Below are positions 34,873 to 45,415 of a stretch of 64,000 bases of DNA, one piece after another. The position numbers and the translations under genes were made by a program. Under the pieces are notes generated by a model. That model saw nothing but the letters and a program-made list of their open reading frames with translations. It was not told the origin of the DNA and searched no databases. Source of the DNA: Patella vulgata (lineage: Eukaryota; Mollusca; Gastropoda; Patellidae); contig NC_065879.2 in the NCBI RefSeq assembly GCF_932274485.2, forward strand, positions 63,013,459-63,077,458. The letters run 5' to 3'. Each line of letters opens with the position of its first letter. Positions within the stretch are counted from its first letter, which is position 1.

Positions 34873-36216
34873 TTTGTTTTGCCAAATTTACAGACAAAAT
34901 ACTAACAATAAAGTGGGCGTGACACTGCCCTACGAGGTCGGGGCAAGCATCAAAATAAATAGTTGCTGTCTTTATGGTTTAAGGAATAAATATGCAAAAT
35001 TCCAAGATGATCCATTCAGAATTGCAGCCTGTAGACCACAAATACAAAAACTGGGCGTGGCTCTGCCCATGGGGGTTGGATATGGAAACAATATAAATAG
35101 GTACCATCCTGTTATTGAAATGACAACATCAATAGTTGCCGTCCTTAGGGTATAAGGAATAAGTATACCAAGTTCCAAGATAATCCATTCAGAATTGTGG
35201 CCTTTGGGCGTTAAAGCCAAAAATTGGGCGTTGCTCTGCCCCTGGGCGTCGGGGCATTCACCAAAATCAATAGTTGATGCCCTTAGGCTATAAGGAATAC
35301 ATATGCCAAATACCAAGTTGATCCATTCAGAATTCCGGCCTGTAAACGATAAACATTAAAAATGGGGCGTGGCTCTGCCCCTGGGGGTTGTGACATGCAA
35401 TTGTCGTCCTTAGGCTATAAGGAAACATATCCCAAGTTCAAAGACAATCCATTAAGAATTGTGGCCTGTAGGCAACTCACAGAGACACAAAGAACAAAAT
35501 GGGTGTGGCTCTGCCCCTGGGGGTTGGGCAATCACCAAAAAAATAGAGGTCATCCTTAGGGTATAACGTATAGGTATAAAAAAGTTTTTCGAGATCATCG
35601 ATTAAGCATTGCAGGATGTAAGTGACATACAGACACACAAAAAGAAAATGGGTGTGGCTCTGTCCCTGGGGGCTGGGCATTCACCACAAACAATAGGGAT
35701 GTTCCTTAGGATAGAAGGAGTAAGTATGCAAAGTTTCAATGTGATACGTTAAGAAATGCGGTCTGTAGATGACAAACAATGAATACAAGAAATGGGCGTG
35801 GCTCTGCCACTGGGGGTCGGGCATGCACCAAAAACAATAGGGATCATCCTTAGGGTATAAGGAATTCATATGAAAATTTTTCAAGACGATCGATTAAGAA
35901 TTTTGGCCTGAAGGCAACACACAGACACACAAAAAGGAAATGGGTGTGGCTCTGCCCATGGGGGCTAGGCATGCACCCCAAACGATTGGGATGTTCCTTA
36001 GGGTACAAAGAATAAGTATGCAAAGTTTCGAGATGATGCGTTAAGAAATGCGGCCTATAGACGACAAACAAACAAATATAAGAAATGGGCGTGACTCTGC
36101 CCCTGGGGATCGGGCATGCACCAAAAACAATAGGGATCTTCCTTGGGGTATAAGGAATAAGTATACCAAGTTTGAAGAAAATCCATGAAGAATTGCGCCC
36201 TGTAGGCGAACCACAG

Positions 36217-36230
<14 letters not shown>
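34873..36230 (+). repeat. nine-unit tandem array, ~137-173 bp period
   Basis: The landmark GGGCGTGGCTCTGCCCCTGG recurs with variants at 34915, 35053, 35226, 35365, 35501, 35650, 35794, 35942 and 36087. Each is followed by CCTTAGGGTATAAGGAATAA, then AAGATGATCCATTAAGAATT and a GGCCTGTAGRCGACAAAC-type segment. Copies have diverged and show two alternating subtypes near the end (GGGTGTGG and GGGCGTGG). Several long minus-strand open frames here simply echo the period and are not genes. Confidence 0.95.
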
Positions 36231-36273
<43 letters not shown>

Positions 36274-36275
36274 GA
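36206..36275 (+). repeat. (CA)n microsatellite at the end of the array
   Basis: CACACACACA tracts broken by CATACATACATA. It grows out of the ACAGACACACA segment present at the end of several array units. Confidence 0.95.
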
Positions 36276-36848
36276 CAGGGGCGACGGCATAATACGTTCA
36301 CATTATGAATGTGGACGTATAAAAAATGGCGAAACCATCAAACCAATAGTTGCTAATAATGAATTATGAGGCGTCCGTGTTATTTGGCTTTTGAGTGATA
36401 TAACTGTCGATAAAATGCTCTTTATAAATTTTCTATGTCCCACTTAAAGCAGGGTAAACTGTAAGTGTCCTGTCCTTCGCTTTAATCTTGTATTAATATT
36501 TAAACAGCTTATTGCTTTTAAGTCATATTGTATGTGTCGGTAAGCTTGAGGTAATAGGATTCGACCATAAATAAAAGTAGGAGACGGGTTCAATATCCAA
36601 CTAATAACACATCACATATGGATTACTAACATACTATATATATGTTTTTCCTTTAAATATAAATAGGAAAAGGGTTGAATATCTTATATGACATATAGTC
36701 CAAGAGAATGCTTACAAATTATTTATTCTGGGGATGGTTTAAGGTGCGCCATACTAGAACAAAACTCACTTAAAACTCATTCAAATCTGGTGTATCCTCG
36801 CTTCGCTACACAAAATAATACATTAATCAAAATAATGTTAACCCTAAC
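36276..36848. other. non-coding stretch, nothing recognised
   Basis: Begins with the short inverted motif ACGTTCACATT/AATGTGGACGT near 36294-36320. No gene seen. Confidence 0.4.
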
Positions 36849-36852
36849 TTAA

Positions 36853-37142
36853 AGATGTATTATGTAAAGGGCTGACAGTTCTCGCAATAATACTTTAAAA
36901 ATAGATAATGGAAAGGGGATATACAGAAAATTTCAGTCAAATTACTTTATTCTGAGCAAAGTTATGACTGTTTGAAAAATACTATAGACAATTATTAACT
37001 TGAATTATTATACGACGATCGCGTTTCAATCCATTCAAAATTGTGGGCCTTTCGTGTGAATAAATGTCTTCTTAATAATTTATAAAACATTTGAGACCAA
37101 CAGGCCGATAGAGAGATTTAACTTTTACTTAATAATGAATAT
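36853..37142. mobile_element. TTAA MITE-2, divergent copy
   Basis: TTAA at 36849-36852 and 37143-37146. The left end AGATGTATTATGTAAAGGGC, then CTGACAGTTCTCGCAATAAT, matches the 30.3 kb copy (CTGGCAGTTCTCACTATAAT). The middle is strongly diverged and shorter. Confidence 0.7.
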
Positions 37143-37479
37143 TTAAAGGCACAACGAACGGCGGGTCCCAAAAATAAATATAAATTATCTAAAGTGATAT
37201 AAATTATTTCATAATGCATTTTTACATTTCTTATAGATGAAGCTTCGACCTTTGAGAGCTACACACTCCCAACACAGGGAAGTACTAATATCCGTCCGGG
37301 TGGTAACCCGAGCAGACACACGTTCTCACAATCCCCCCACCTCCATCGTCTCTAAATAGAAGTTCTTTAAGTAAAATGTTTCGCTCAGTAAAAGGTTATT
37401 TTGAGACCAACGCGTGATAAGTAATTAAGAACAATCTATTATTACCTCATTATTGAGAAAAACTTGCAATATCAATTAG

Positions 37480-37626
37480 GTTGATTGTGTATTTAAAATT
37501 TAGTTATTATATACATTCATCTGTGATTTAGCTGGTAAAATATACAATCAGATTTAATATCTATGAAGTCAATTAAAGGTTAAATGTGATCTTACAAAAC
37601 GTCTAATCTCGAGTTGATTGTCCTGT
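37480..37626 (+). repeat. ~150 bp dispersed duplicate, copy 2
   Basis: Direct partner of 33660-33812. A truncated SINE family A copy follows immediately. Confidence 0.92.
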
Positions 37627-37631
37627 GGATA

Positions 37632-37726
37632 CCCAGCAGGTTGGACAGGCGATCCTACGCCACTTGACTCAATGACAGACCTTCTGATCGAACGCACACG
37701 CGTTAACCATTCGGCCCCCCCCCCCG
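37632..37726 (-). repeat. SINE family A, head fragment
   Basis: Read on the minus strand: a C/G-run, GCCGAATGGTTAACGCGTGT, TCTGTCATTGAGTCAAGTGG, then CGCCTGTCCAACCTGCTGG. The body and tail are absent. Confidence 0.85.
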
Positions 37727-39450
37727 AAAAAGTACAAATATCTTACCGGAATCTGAAATATTTAATAATAGTATCAATGATAAATGAAACGAAAAAACAG
37801 AATATATAATTTATTTTCGATATACAAACATATTGATATTCAATTAATTGTTCTTTTATTTCATTTGTTATAAGTACTGACCCATTATTTTACATGGGTT
37901 GGTTTTGTGCGGTCTTGGTAGTGTGGGATACTGAGGGAGATAACTAGAATGGTGATAGAATTTTTCCTTGGCAGTTGTCTTCTTACTGCTGCCCTTCTTA
38001 ATTATTATTTTGTGTGGGTGCCTTTACACGTACTACCAACATGACATGACTTGATACATTTTATTTGACAGTCCAGCTTTGGATATGTTTGACAAGCGGG
38101 AATGTTCGAACCCTGTGCCGTAGCCACGTAATATAATCAGAAATATTCCACAGATAAATCAGATTGGAGCAAGGATATATTATAATAAAAAGTCTAGACT
38201 AAAGAAGATTGAAGGATCCACGATAATTAAATCATTGTTACAAGCATTCTGGGTTCTTTATTTAATGGATGAAGGTTAGACAGGGTGAAGTTTTACGCCT
38301 GGATAAATTACTTTGCGATTAATGTAAGCAGGGGGTTATCTAATTATTGCTTTCCCTGTAGTTCCTCTACTTACAGCAATTCTCCCTTTCTCCCTCTTTC
38401 CCCATTTTCCATGGCATATTTTGAGCTGACTTTGAATTAATGAAATCACTGATCAAAATGACGCCACAGCCGATAGATTCCTAGAAACTGTCAACCCCCT
38501 TCAATACCTTTATCCAAATTAGGCTCGTTATGGTTATAATGGTTAAAATGATCGGAATGTCAATGGGGGAGAGATTTACCAGTCTTAACCCTTCGCGTTT
38601 TATTCCGCTAATATTCCGTATAACCAAAATTTAGCAGAGGTTATAATTTGGATTTAAGATTTGGGCCGTGTAATGAGTCCGATTTCTAAGCAATGTACTT
38701 CACAATCTACAGAAATGGAATACTTTTGGATTATGGACTGACAGTTTACCACAGATATATTGTATTATATTCATTATAAGATTAAAAAAAGACAAACGAA
38801 GATTAGAGACAAGTAATTCCACCCCTGTAACAGGACCTTCTGATTTGTCCGTCAAAATAAAAGTAGATAGAATTAAGGGTGGCGCGGATATTGGTTAATT
38901 GGGTCAATTGTGGAAAATCTCAAGAAAGGTCATCCAGTACTCTGTAATGCCGATATAGGTTAATCAATCTTCAGATCGTAATGAAACTGTCCGTCTGGAT
39001 GTCAGTGTATTTAACAAAAATATCCTTTAGAAACACTCGAGTCTTCACCAAAATTGTCATCTAGTGGATTCTAGAAACTCGATTAACTACTATAGCGCGG
39101 TTACTAATTTGTTACACAAATCTATCCGGCGTCCTTTCCACTGCGCTATATTTGAGTATTTCACATAGCTAACTTTTTTTGTTGTTGTACTTTCGTATAA
39201 AAACGAAACCAAAAATGAAATACATACGTTGTGCGAATTGAACAGTATTGTGATGGGGCACTGTCTGAATCGCGTAGTAATCTTATTATTTAAACTATAT
39301 GTTATTGGTTGTTAGAGTCGTCTGTGAAGAGTTTTGGTGGTTGAACAGTGTCGTCGTAAAGATCAACGGCAATACATAAGTAAACAGTGTAGAAAACAAT
39401 ATAAGGTCAAAAGCAATATTTAACTTAACTAAAACAATGTATAGAACAAT
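37727..39450. other. non-coding stretch with a dispersed repeat R3 copy
   Basis: About 38330-38480 resembles pieces at 43.85, 45.95 and 46.3 kb (TTCTCCCTTTCTCCC, CCCCATTTT, AAAATGACGCCACAGCCGAT). No gene seen. Confidence 0.45.
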
Positions 39451-39708
39451 GAGAGAGAGAGAGAGAGGGGGGGGGGGGTAACGTCCACTCGACACAAACT
39501 AGGTAATTTCGGAACTTGCGCGTAGGGGTCTTTAGCAGTGGGAGGAAACCGCGGAGGACGCGGAGATTACACGTGAGGTTGGACAGGCGACCATATTCCT
39601 TGTTCCTTGTCAAGTAGAAGGGGGGAATCGAAACCACGTCACTTGACTCACCGACAGACCTTATGATCCAACGCGCACGCGTTAACCATTCGCCCCCAAA
39701 CCCCCCGT
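39451..39708 (-). repeat. SINE family A, near full-length, minus strand
   Basis: (GA)n, a G-run, then TAACGTCCACTCGACACAAA and GCGCGTAGGGGTCTTTAGCA, GGTTGGACAGGCGACC, GGGAATCGAAACCACG (inverse of the B-box), and GCGTTAACCATTCG (inverse of the A-box). Flanks TAGAACAAT and TAGAGAACAAGAT may be a decayed target duplication. Confidence 0.88.
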
Positions 39709-41170
39709 AGAGAACAAGATACATGTATCAATAACAAGATAGACAAACAAAAACAGGCTCGGTCAAGAGGGATTGAGATTTTGAGATTTTACACATACTC
39801 AACATGAATTAGGTTGTTGTTGTTTTTTGGGTTTCTTTTTTAGGAAATGTTTGTTTCAGTAATATTAGCTCTGAAGACGCCGTAAAGCCTAAAGATCTTG
39901 GCACTAATGTAAAAGTTATTTAAATATAGATTATTCCATCCAAATATAAGTATTTTTTGGTATATTATTATATATATATCTTAATACATTGTTCAACGGG
40001 AGTTCCGGTACCCTAATACTGCATTGTGGAGACGTGGAAAGTAACTCCGAACTGAGTAGTGCAAGAACAAGGAGAGTAGACTATCTTAGGTTGAATAGAG
40101 CGGTTGATGATCGGAGTATTGCCGGCATATCGAAAAGAAGTAAAAATGGCGCAAATTCAACAGTTTAACAGAAGAGAGAAAACGTTTGAATGAAGAAATA
40201 TTTAAAGAATACTCGTGTAATTTTCGAAAAAAAAAACCCACATAAAAGACAATCTTTCACCTGTTGGCTGATAAACTAGATGACTTCGAGGAATACCGAA
40301 AAGTAGTTCCCACTCCCAAGATCAACACACTTGCAAGTCACAGATATAGTAGGTATTATAACCCCGTGATGTTGATATCATGGAACGATTTGGTGATGAA
40401 GAAGCTGGTTTTGAAGATATCATGGTTCTTTGCATGATCACCTATTTCAGTAATCCAACGAGTCTAGCATAATTATATGCCATTATCCTATGATTTGATG
40501 AAGAGTGTTAAAAAATGTTAGGCTAAAAATGTAGTTAGAATTAATTTGACAAAATCTAATGTAGATTTGAATAATTCTGTACCGAATGTTTGTAAACTAA
40601 ATAAAATGTTAATTATGAGCAACAGGATCGTTTTCTCTTGGAAATTCTAAATCATGGAGATAGTATACCATAGTATATTTATTTTAAAGCATAGCTTCAT
40701 GATAGTAAACCATTCATGAACGATAAAGCATATTGGCGTCGCTCATGGCCTTCCATCCATCTTTCTTTTTGATATCGAGACTTTTTATTCATAAGTGCTG
40801 GGCTGATATAATTATTTAACCATTCAAAATTCAGCTTCACACATCAGTTATTCGTAGATACATTGTCCTTACCCATTGCTCACGTCGTCGATCGCCATTT
40901 CCGCCAATTGCGATAGAAATATAATTTTCTCCATCGGAAACGTGATAGGTCAGAGTTTTCAAATAATATCTAGCATTTTAAGGACGTAACATGTCGGATA
41001 AAAATAGTGCATTAAACTATATTAAACAGCAAAAAAATGTCATTACGATCTCAAAATTAGAGAGGCACTTTAATAAAATCATTCTAGAAAACGACTTACT
41101 AAATGGATCAAAGTAATTTTTTGTGAACAGTATCACAATTCCAAGACATTACGAGGAGGTTTAGAGTCTG
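39709..41170. other. non-coding stretch, nothing recognised
   Basis: No exon recognised. Part of the right half may belong to the Tc1 relic's untranslated end. Confidence 0.35.
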
Positions 41171-41174
41171 TGCA

Positions 41175-42254
41175 CAGTCTATACATCAGTGTATACATCT
41201 GGTGTTCCACCGCGAGTGTCAATAACAGCAATGCACTGTCTGTACATGGAGTGGACCAGATGATTTATGATCTCCATTGGCACCTGGAACCACACTCTCA
41301 GAAAAGTCTGGCGCAATCCATCAGGTGTGTTTTGTTTCGGTACGACGTTATTAAGTCTCCTCTGGATTTCATCCCAAAGATGTTCAATCGGGTTTAAGTC
41401 CGGGCTAAGGGCTGGCCAGTGCATAACGTTGACACCGTTCTGCTGTAGAAAGTACCCCGAGTAACTCTGGCGATGTGAGCACGGGCGTTGTCATTCTGGA
41501 AAACGTTGTTTCGATGACGTGCGAAATGTGGTATGACGTGAGGTCTGAGAGATTGGTCGATGTAGCGCACTGCTGTGATGCCGCCTCCTCTCCCTGGACC
41601 AAGATTTTGGAACACCACAAGACCCACTTACTGGTTCCGGCCGATTCCACCCGAACCATTATGCTTGGATCTCCCCATGGGTCTCGTTCCAAGACACATT
41701 GGTCAGAATAACGCTGGTCCTGCCATCTGCAGTTGATACGCAATACCGACGCTCATCTGTAAACAGAACAGTTCTCCATTGCCTGTGCCGCCAGTTCTGG
41801 TGTTGTTGCGCAAACTGTAGACGTTCACGTCGATGGCTAGGGGTGAGGATCGGTCCATGGTAAGGTCTACGGTAATGGATGTTCTCTTTGGTGAGACGTC
41901 GGCGCACTGTATCGGTACTGATGGGTCTTCCGTGTGTTCCCACTGCCTGACGTGCTGTCCCAGATGCCTATGTGAAGGGATTCTGCACGTGCTGTCGCAC
42001 AACATGGCGGTCTTGTCGGCTTGTGGTAACCCTTGGTCCACCAGTTCGGGGCGATCATCCGTGGTGTTGGTGACCCGAAAGCGTTGCTGGAGACTGTAGA
42101 TGGTCCGAACATTGACCTGGAAGTGATTGGCAACGGCTTGGGCAGTGTGGCCAGCGTCGAGTCTTCCAAGCGCCTGGTTCCTGTGAGCTGTCGTGAGTCG
42201 TGGCATACTACTGACGTTGTAGTGTGAATGATTCAACCAGGTATGGGGGTGCAT
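41175..42254 (-). pseudogene. Tc1-type transposase, near full-length but broken
   Basis: On the minus strand: MPRLTTAHRNQALGRLDAGH, then TAQAVANHFQVNVRTIYSLQ (first helix-turn-helix of the DNA-binding domain). Next GTHGRPISTDTVRRRL (second helix-turn-helix), then WRTVLFTDERRYC with the first catalytic D. GDPSIMV follows, then VFQNDNARAHIARV with the second D, and HWPALSPDLNPIEHLWDEIQ with the final catalytic E. The C-terminus is MYRQCIAVIDTRGG. All three catalytic residues and both DNA-binding motifs survive, so this copy is younger than the mariner relics. However, the blocks lie in different frames, with at least three frameshifts (roughly 42100, 41700 and 41420). Functional Tc1 transposases are about 340 residues, which fits the span. 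I could not pair its terminal repeats. Confidence 0.92.
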
Positions 42255-43119
42255 TTTATAGGGGTGGTCCCGGTGAACAGCCCGTGCAGCATGAGTTACA
42301 TGAAAATCACGGAGAACACATTACCATCTCAGAAGTCAGGTTGCGTTTTTGAGAACATTTCCTGGGTTCAATTCTGTGTTTGGGAAGGAGCCTTATTGCT
42401 CAGATAAAGTTGGAGATGTGGTCACAAATATACAATAAAAACATTTGGCAAGTTTCTTTTGCTGCTTAGTATAAATCAAATCGACGATGTTATTTTAATC
42501 AAACTAAATAAGTCTGGTTATGTTAAAGAGTTAGCATAACACAAAATATCTGAAAAGTGATATTAAATAGAAAACCAAATAGAAACCGCAAATCTAAACA
42601 CAGATAGCCATGTGAAATTAATATAACTATATTAAAACAGTAAGTTACAGTAGGTTTGACTAAGAAAAAGTTATCAATCTTGTTTTGTTAACAACCAAAT
42701 CTTTGATACATATCTCAAAATAGGCACAGTTAGGGCTGTAATTAAGCACGTCCAGGAAGAATGTACATCAATATTACTAAAAGATGGCGGAAATCATTGA
42801 AGATTATAACCATGACTTCATTTTGAATGGAGGGATTTGAACATTTTTTTGTTTTTTACCAAAACATACTTTTGATTGTGCAGGATTGACACTCTGCATT
42901 TAACTTTTACGGAATTTTAAAAATGATATACAAAATTTACAATACCTGTTCTGTTGTATTTTGAGACAAGAGTTCGTATAAATCCAAATCTGTCAAAAAA
43001 TCCGCTGCCATTTTTTCAATCTTCACCCAAACAATAATCCGATATAATTGGTTAATCCTTTATATGAGTTCGATCAGGTATATTTTAATATCTATTTCTT
43101 ACAAAATGTTTTTCCACGG
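42255..43119. other. non-coding stretch beside the Tc1 relic
   Basis: May contain the 5' end of the Tc1 element. No gene seen. Confidence 0.35.
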
Positions 43120-43370
43120 TAAGTCATACATGTCACTATTTCTTAATATTTAATTCCACATATAACAATAATTTGTTTAATTTCTTAAACTGCAATTCCA
43201 CATTAAGCAATTTGAACAATTATTTCTCAATATAGAATCCACAATCTAACTCTTCATCAACTGAAATTCCACATTGGGCAATTTGAACATTTTTTTTCTT
43301 AATATGTAATTCCACAGGGTGACATATTGGTTAGCCCGTTCTTAATATGTAATTGCACATTGAGAGACAG
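43120..43370 (+). repeat. degenerate short repeat
   Basis: TTCTTAATATGTAATTCCAC and CACATTGAGCAATTTGAACA-type segments recur four to five times with heavy decay. Confidence 0.6.
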
Positions 43371-43839
43371 ACTAAGAATGAATAACTTCAACACGCTGTA
43401 TTATCAACCAAAGCTTGGACGATTTCTACCACAATCTAACAGCCACGCGATTACATTCGAATACTATTTCAAAGCTAAGATAATATTGTATAGAATAATT
43501 TAAAACATTTTTTTGTATATTAGAACATCACCCGCACTGAAAATCAATTAAAATAAATGGTAATTTCCATCAAGATAACGCTTAGCTTTCCATATTTTAA
43601 AAATAATAGTTTTCCCGATAATTTAAGCCGTAAATATGCTACGTACGTGTATTTCACTCTCTTACGTATATTTCAATAGCATTGTTACAATCAATAGTCC
43701 CTATATGTAACCACAGTAATTACGGTACACATATTTAGTATATAATATAATATGGTGTGTATTTATATCACCGATGTATCTCCGATACAAACAAGCCAAC
43801 ACATACTTGCTTTCAACAAACCATTTCTCGCTAATCTGA

Positions 43840-44040
43840 ATGTCTTCTGGTGAGAAAGTCAATGAACTAAGACTACGTTATTGTTTCCCCTGAATTCATA
43901 ATATCATCTATTAATAGCAATTCTTTCTTTTTCTCCTTCTCTTCTTTTGCATCGCAATTTTTGTGAACTTTTTGTTCTATAATCGAAGAAGGGTGTTTGA
44001 ATTTACATTTTCTGACAGGTTTTGGTGAATATAGATGGTT
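43840..44040 (+). repeat. dispersed repeat R3
   Basis: ACTAAGACTA...TTTCCTGAATTCA, CTTCTCTTCTTTTGCAT, GAAGGGTGTTTGAATT and AGGTTTTGGTGAATAT recur with decay at 45920-46090 and 46260-46450. This is an old multi-copy element of unknown type. Confidence 0.6.
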
Positions 44041-44327
44041 TTCAAGCGTAAGGGTTTAGGAAGTACACATACCTGAATAAGGTAAATCACCTACCACAAT
44101 GATGGTCAGCCCGTTTCAATATATTTATCAGGTGATTGTGACATGTGTCATGGCTGGTATAACAGCATTGTTAAGAAAGTTTTGTTGTCAGTCAACTTTT
44201 GACAGCCATGTATGTGGTAGACTCTATATATACATGTAGCATCTATTTTTGAGGGGTATGCATAATTAACTCCCACAGCTTTCCAATTTATAGAAAAATC
44301 CTTGGCGTCCCATGTACGGAACTCTGG

Positions 44328-44512
44328 TGAAACCACTAGAAACGTCAACGGTGATTGATTAATCAATGGCTGACGTCATAGGGCCAAAAGCCGCTGTACG
44401 ACCCCTGACACGACCTTCGAGTACAACTTGTCAGGTCTTCATGTTGTGTAGGCCATCGAAAGTATAAAAAAAGAAACTAAATATAGATCTGTATTTTAAT
44501 CAGATTGTTTAT
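44328..44512 (+). repeat. dispersed repeat R4 (inverse of 58688-58872)
   Basis: ACTAGAAACGTCAACGGTGA, then TTGATTAATCAAT, CTGACGTCATAGG, AAAAGCCGCT, GTAGGCCATCGAAAGTATAA and TGTATTTTAATCAGATTG all recur inverted at 58.7-58.9 kb. A truncated MITE-2 copy follows. Confidence 0.88.
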
Positions 44513-44788
44513 GGATAAAAGCGTTTGAATATTAGGCCTAGACTTGATCATCATTATTAAAGTCGGTACGATAAAAAACATAGTCTCGAGTATCCATTTT
44601 TGGATTTAATTATCAATGAGCGTTGAGCAGCAGATCGGATTCAAATCCAGTGAAAATCCAACACATAAGATGGCATTGAGAGTTGATTAAGGTCTTTTCG
44701 TGTTAATTAATGTCTTAAAATTTAGATAAGATTTCGGACCTAAAGAAAGACCTTCAATAGACAGATTTAGCTCTTGCATAATGTATGT
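44513..44788 (+). repeat. TTAA MITE-2, 5'-truncated copy
   Basis: It shares GGCCTAGACTTGATCATCAT, GTCGGTACGATAAAAAACAT and GCTCTTGCATAATGTATG with the 30.3 kb copy. TTAA follows at 44789-44792. The left end is replaced by repeat R4. Confidence 0.8.
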
Positions 44789-44914
44789 TTAAATGATGAA
44801 TTAATATGAATAAAAGCATTATTATCTTATATAAAGCTAATTTTATTGCTAATTTAAAAACATTTATATAGTTTTCCATCGCAGTATAATGTAACCTTAG
44901 TAGTCTTAGTCTGT

Positions 44915-45012
44915 AGAGGGTCACGGGACCTTGGTTTTTCGTCCCATCCGAACGACTAGACAGCAGTCCTTGTCAGGCCCTCCGTCCTGCATCACTGACA
45001 AGGGGACCTCTG
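44915..45012 (-). repeat. SINE family B fragment
   Basis: On the minus strand: CCCTTGTCAGTGATGCAGGA, GGCCTGACAAGGAC, TCGTTCGGATGGGACG, and AAGGTCCCGTGAC. The head is missing. Confidence 0.72.
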
Positions 45013-45415
45013 ATTGTCCCAATGCTTCACCTCGAAATTGAACAAACTATCGGTTAAAAACTGTAGCCTCTATCGCGTTCACAGGGTCTTCGAAAGGGGG
45101 TTTAGCCTCGTAACGTGGGTTCAGGGAACGCTAAATATCTATAGGGTACTTCCGTTCACACCATCGATTCGCACTATAACCTCCATCAAAACTATAGCCT
45201 CTACCGCTAGGGAGTAACTCTGGAACATTAAATATCAATAGGATTCGTCCTTTCATGCTAAGGGATGTGGGGTGGGGGCATAACTTTGGAACGAGTGATC
45301 ACGGAATGCTGATTATCGATATGGTTTGTCCTCCCGTGACCCAAATGCTTCATGCCAAAATTTGAAAACAATATGTTAAAAACTATAGCTTTTACCGCGT
45401 TGACGGCATTAATCT
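45013..45415 (+). repeat. degenerate ~310 bp direct repeat
   Basis: AATGCTTCACCTCGAAATTG...TTAAAAACTGTAGCCTCTAC-type sequence recurs about 315 bp later as AATGCTTCATGCCAAAATTT...TTAAAAACTATAGCTTTTAC. Shorter internal echoes (ACTATAGCCTCTACCGC) lie between. Confidence 0.6.

Noticed and set aside
35477-36301. Several long minus-strand open frames over the tandem array
   Set aside because: They repeat with the array period, contain low-complexity VCVCVC runs from (CA)n, and match no protein family.
41833-42227. Plus-strand frames over the Tc1 region
   Set aside because: Antisense shadows of the minus-strand transposase.
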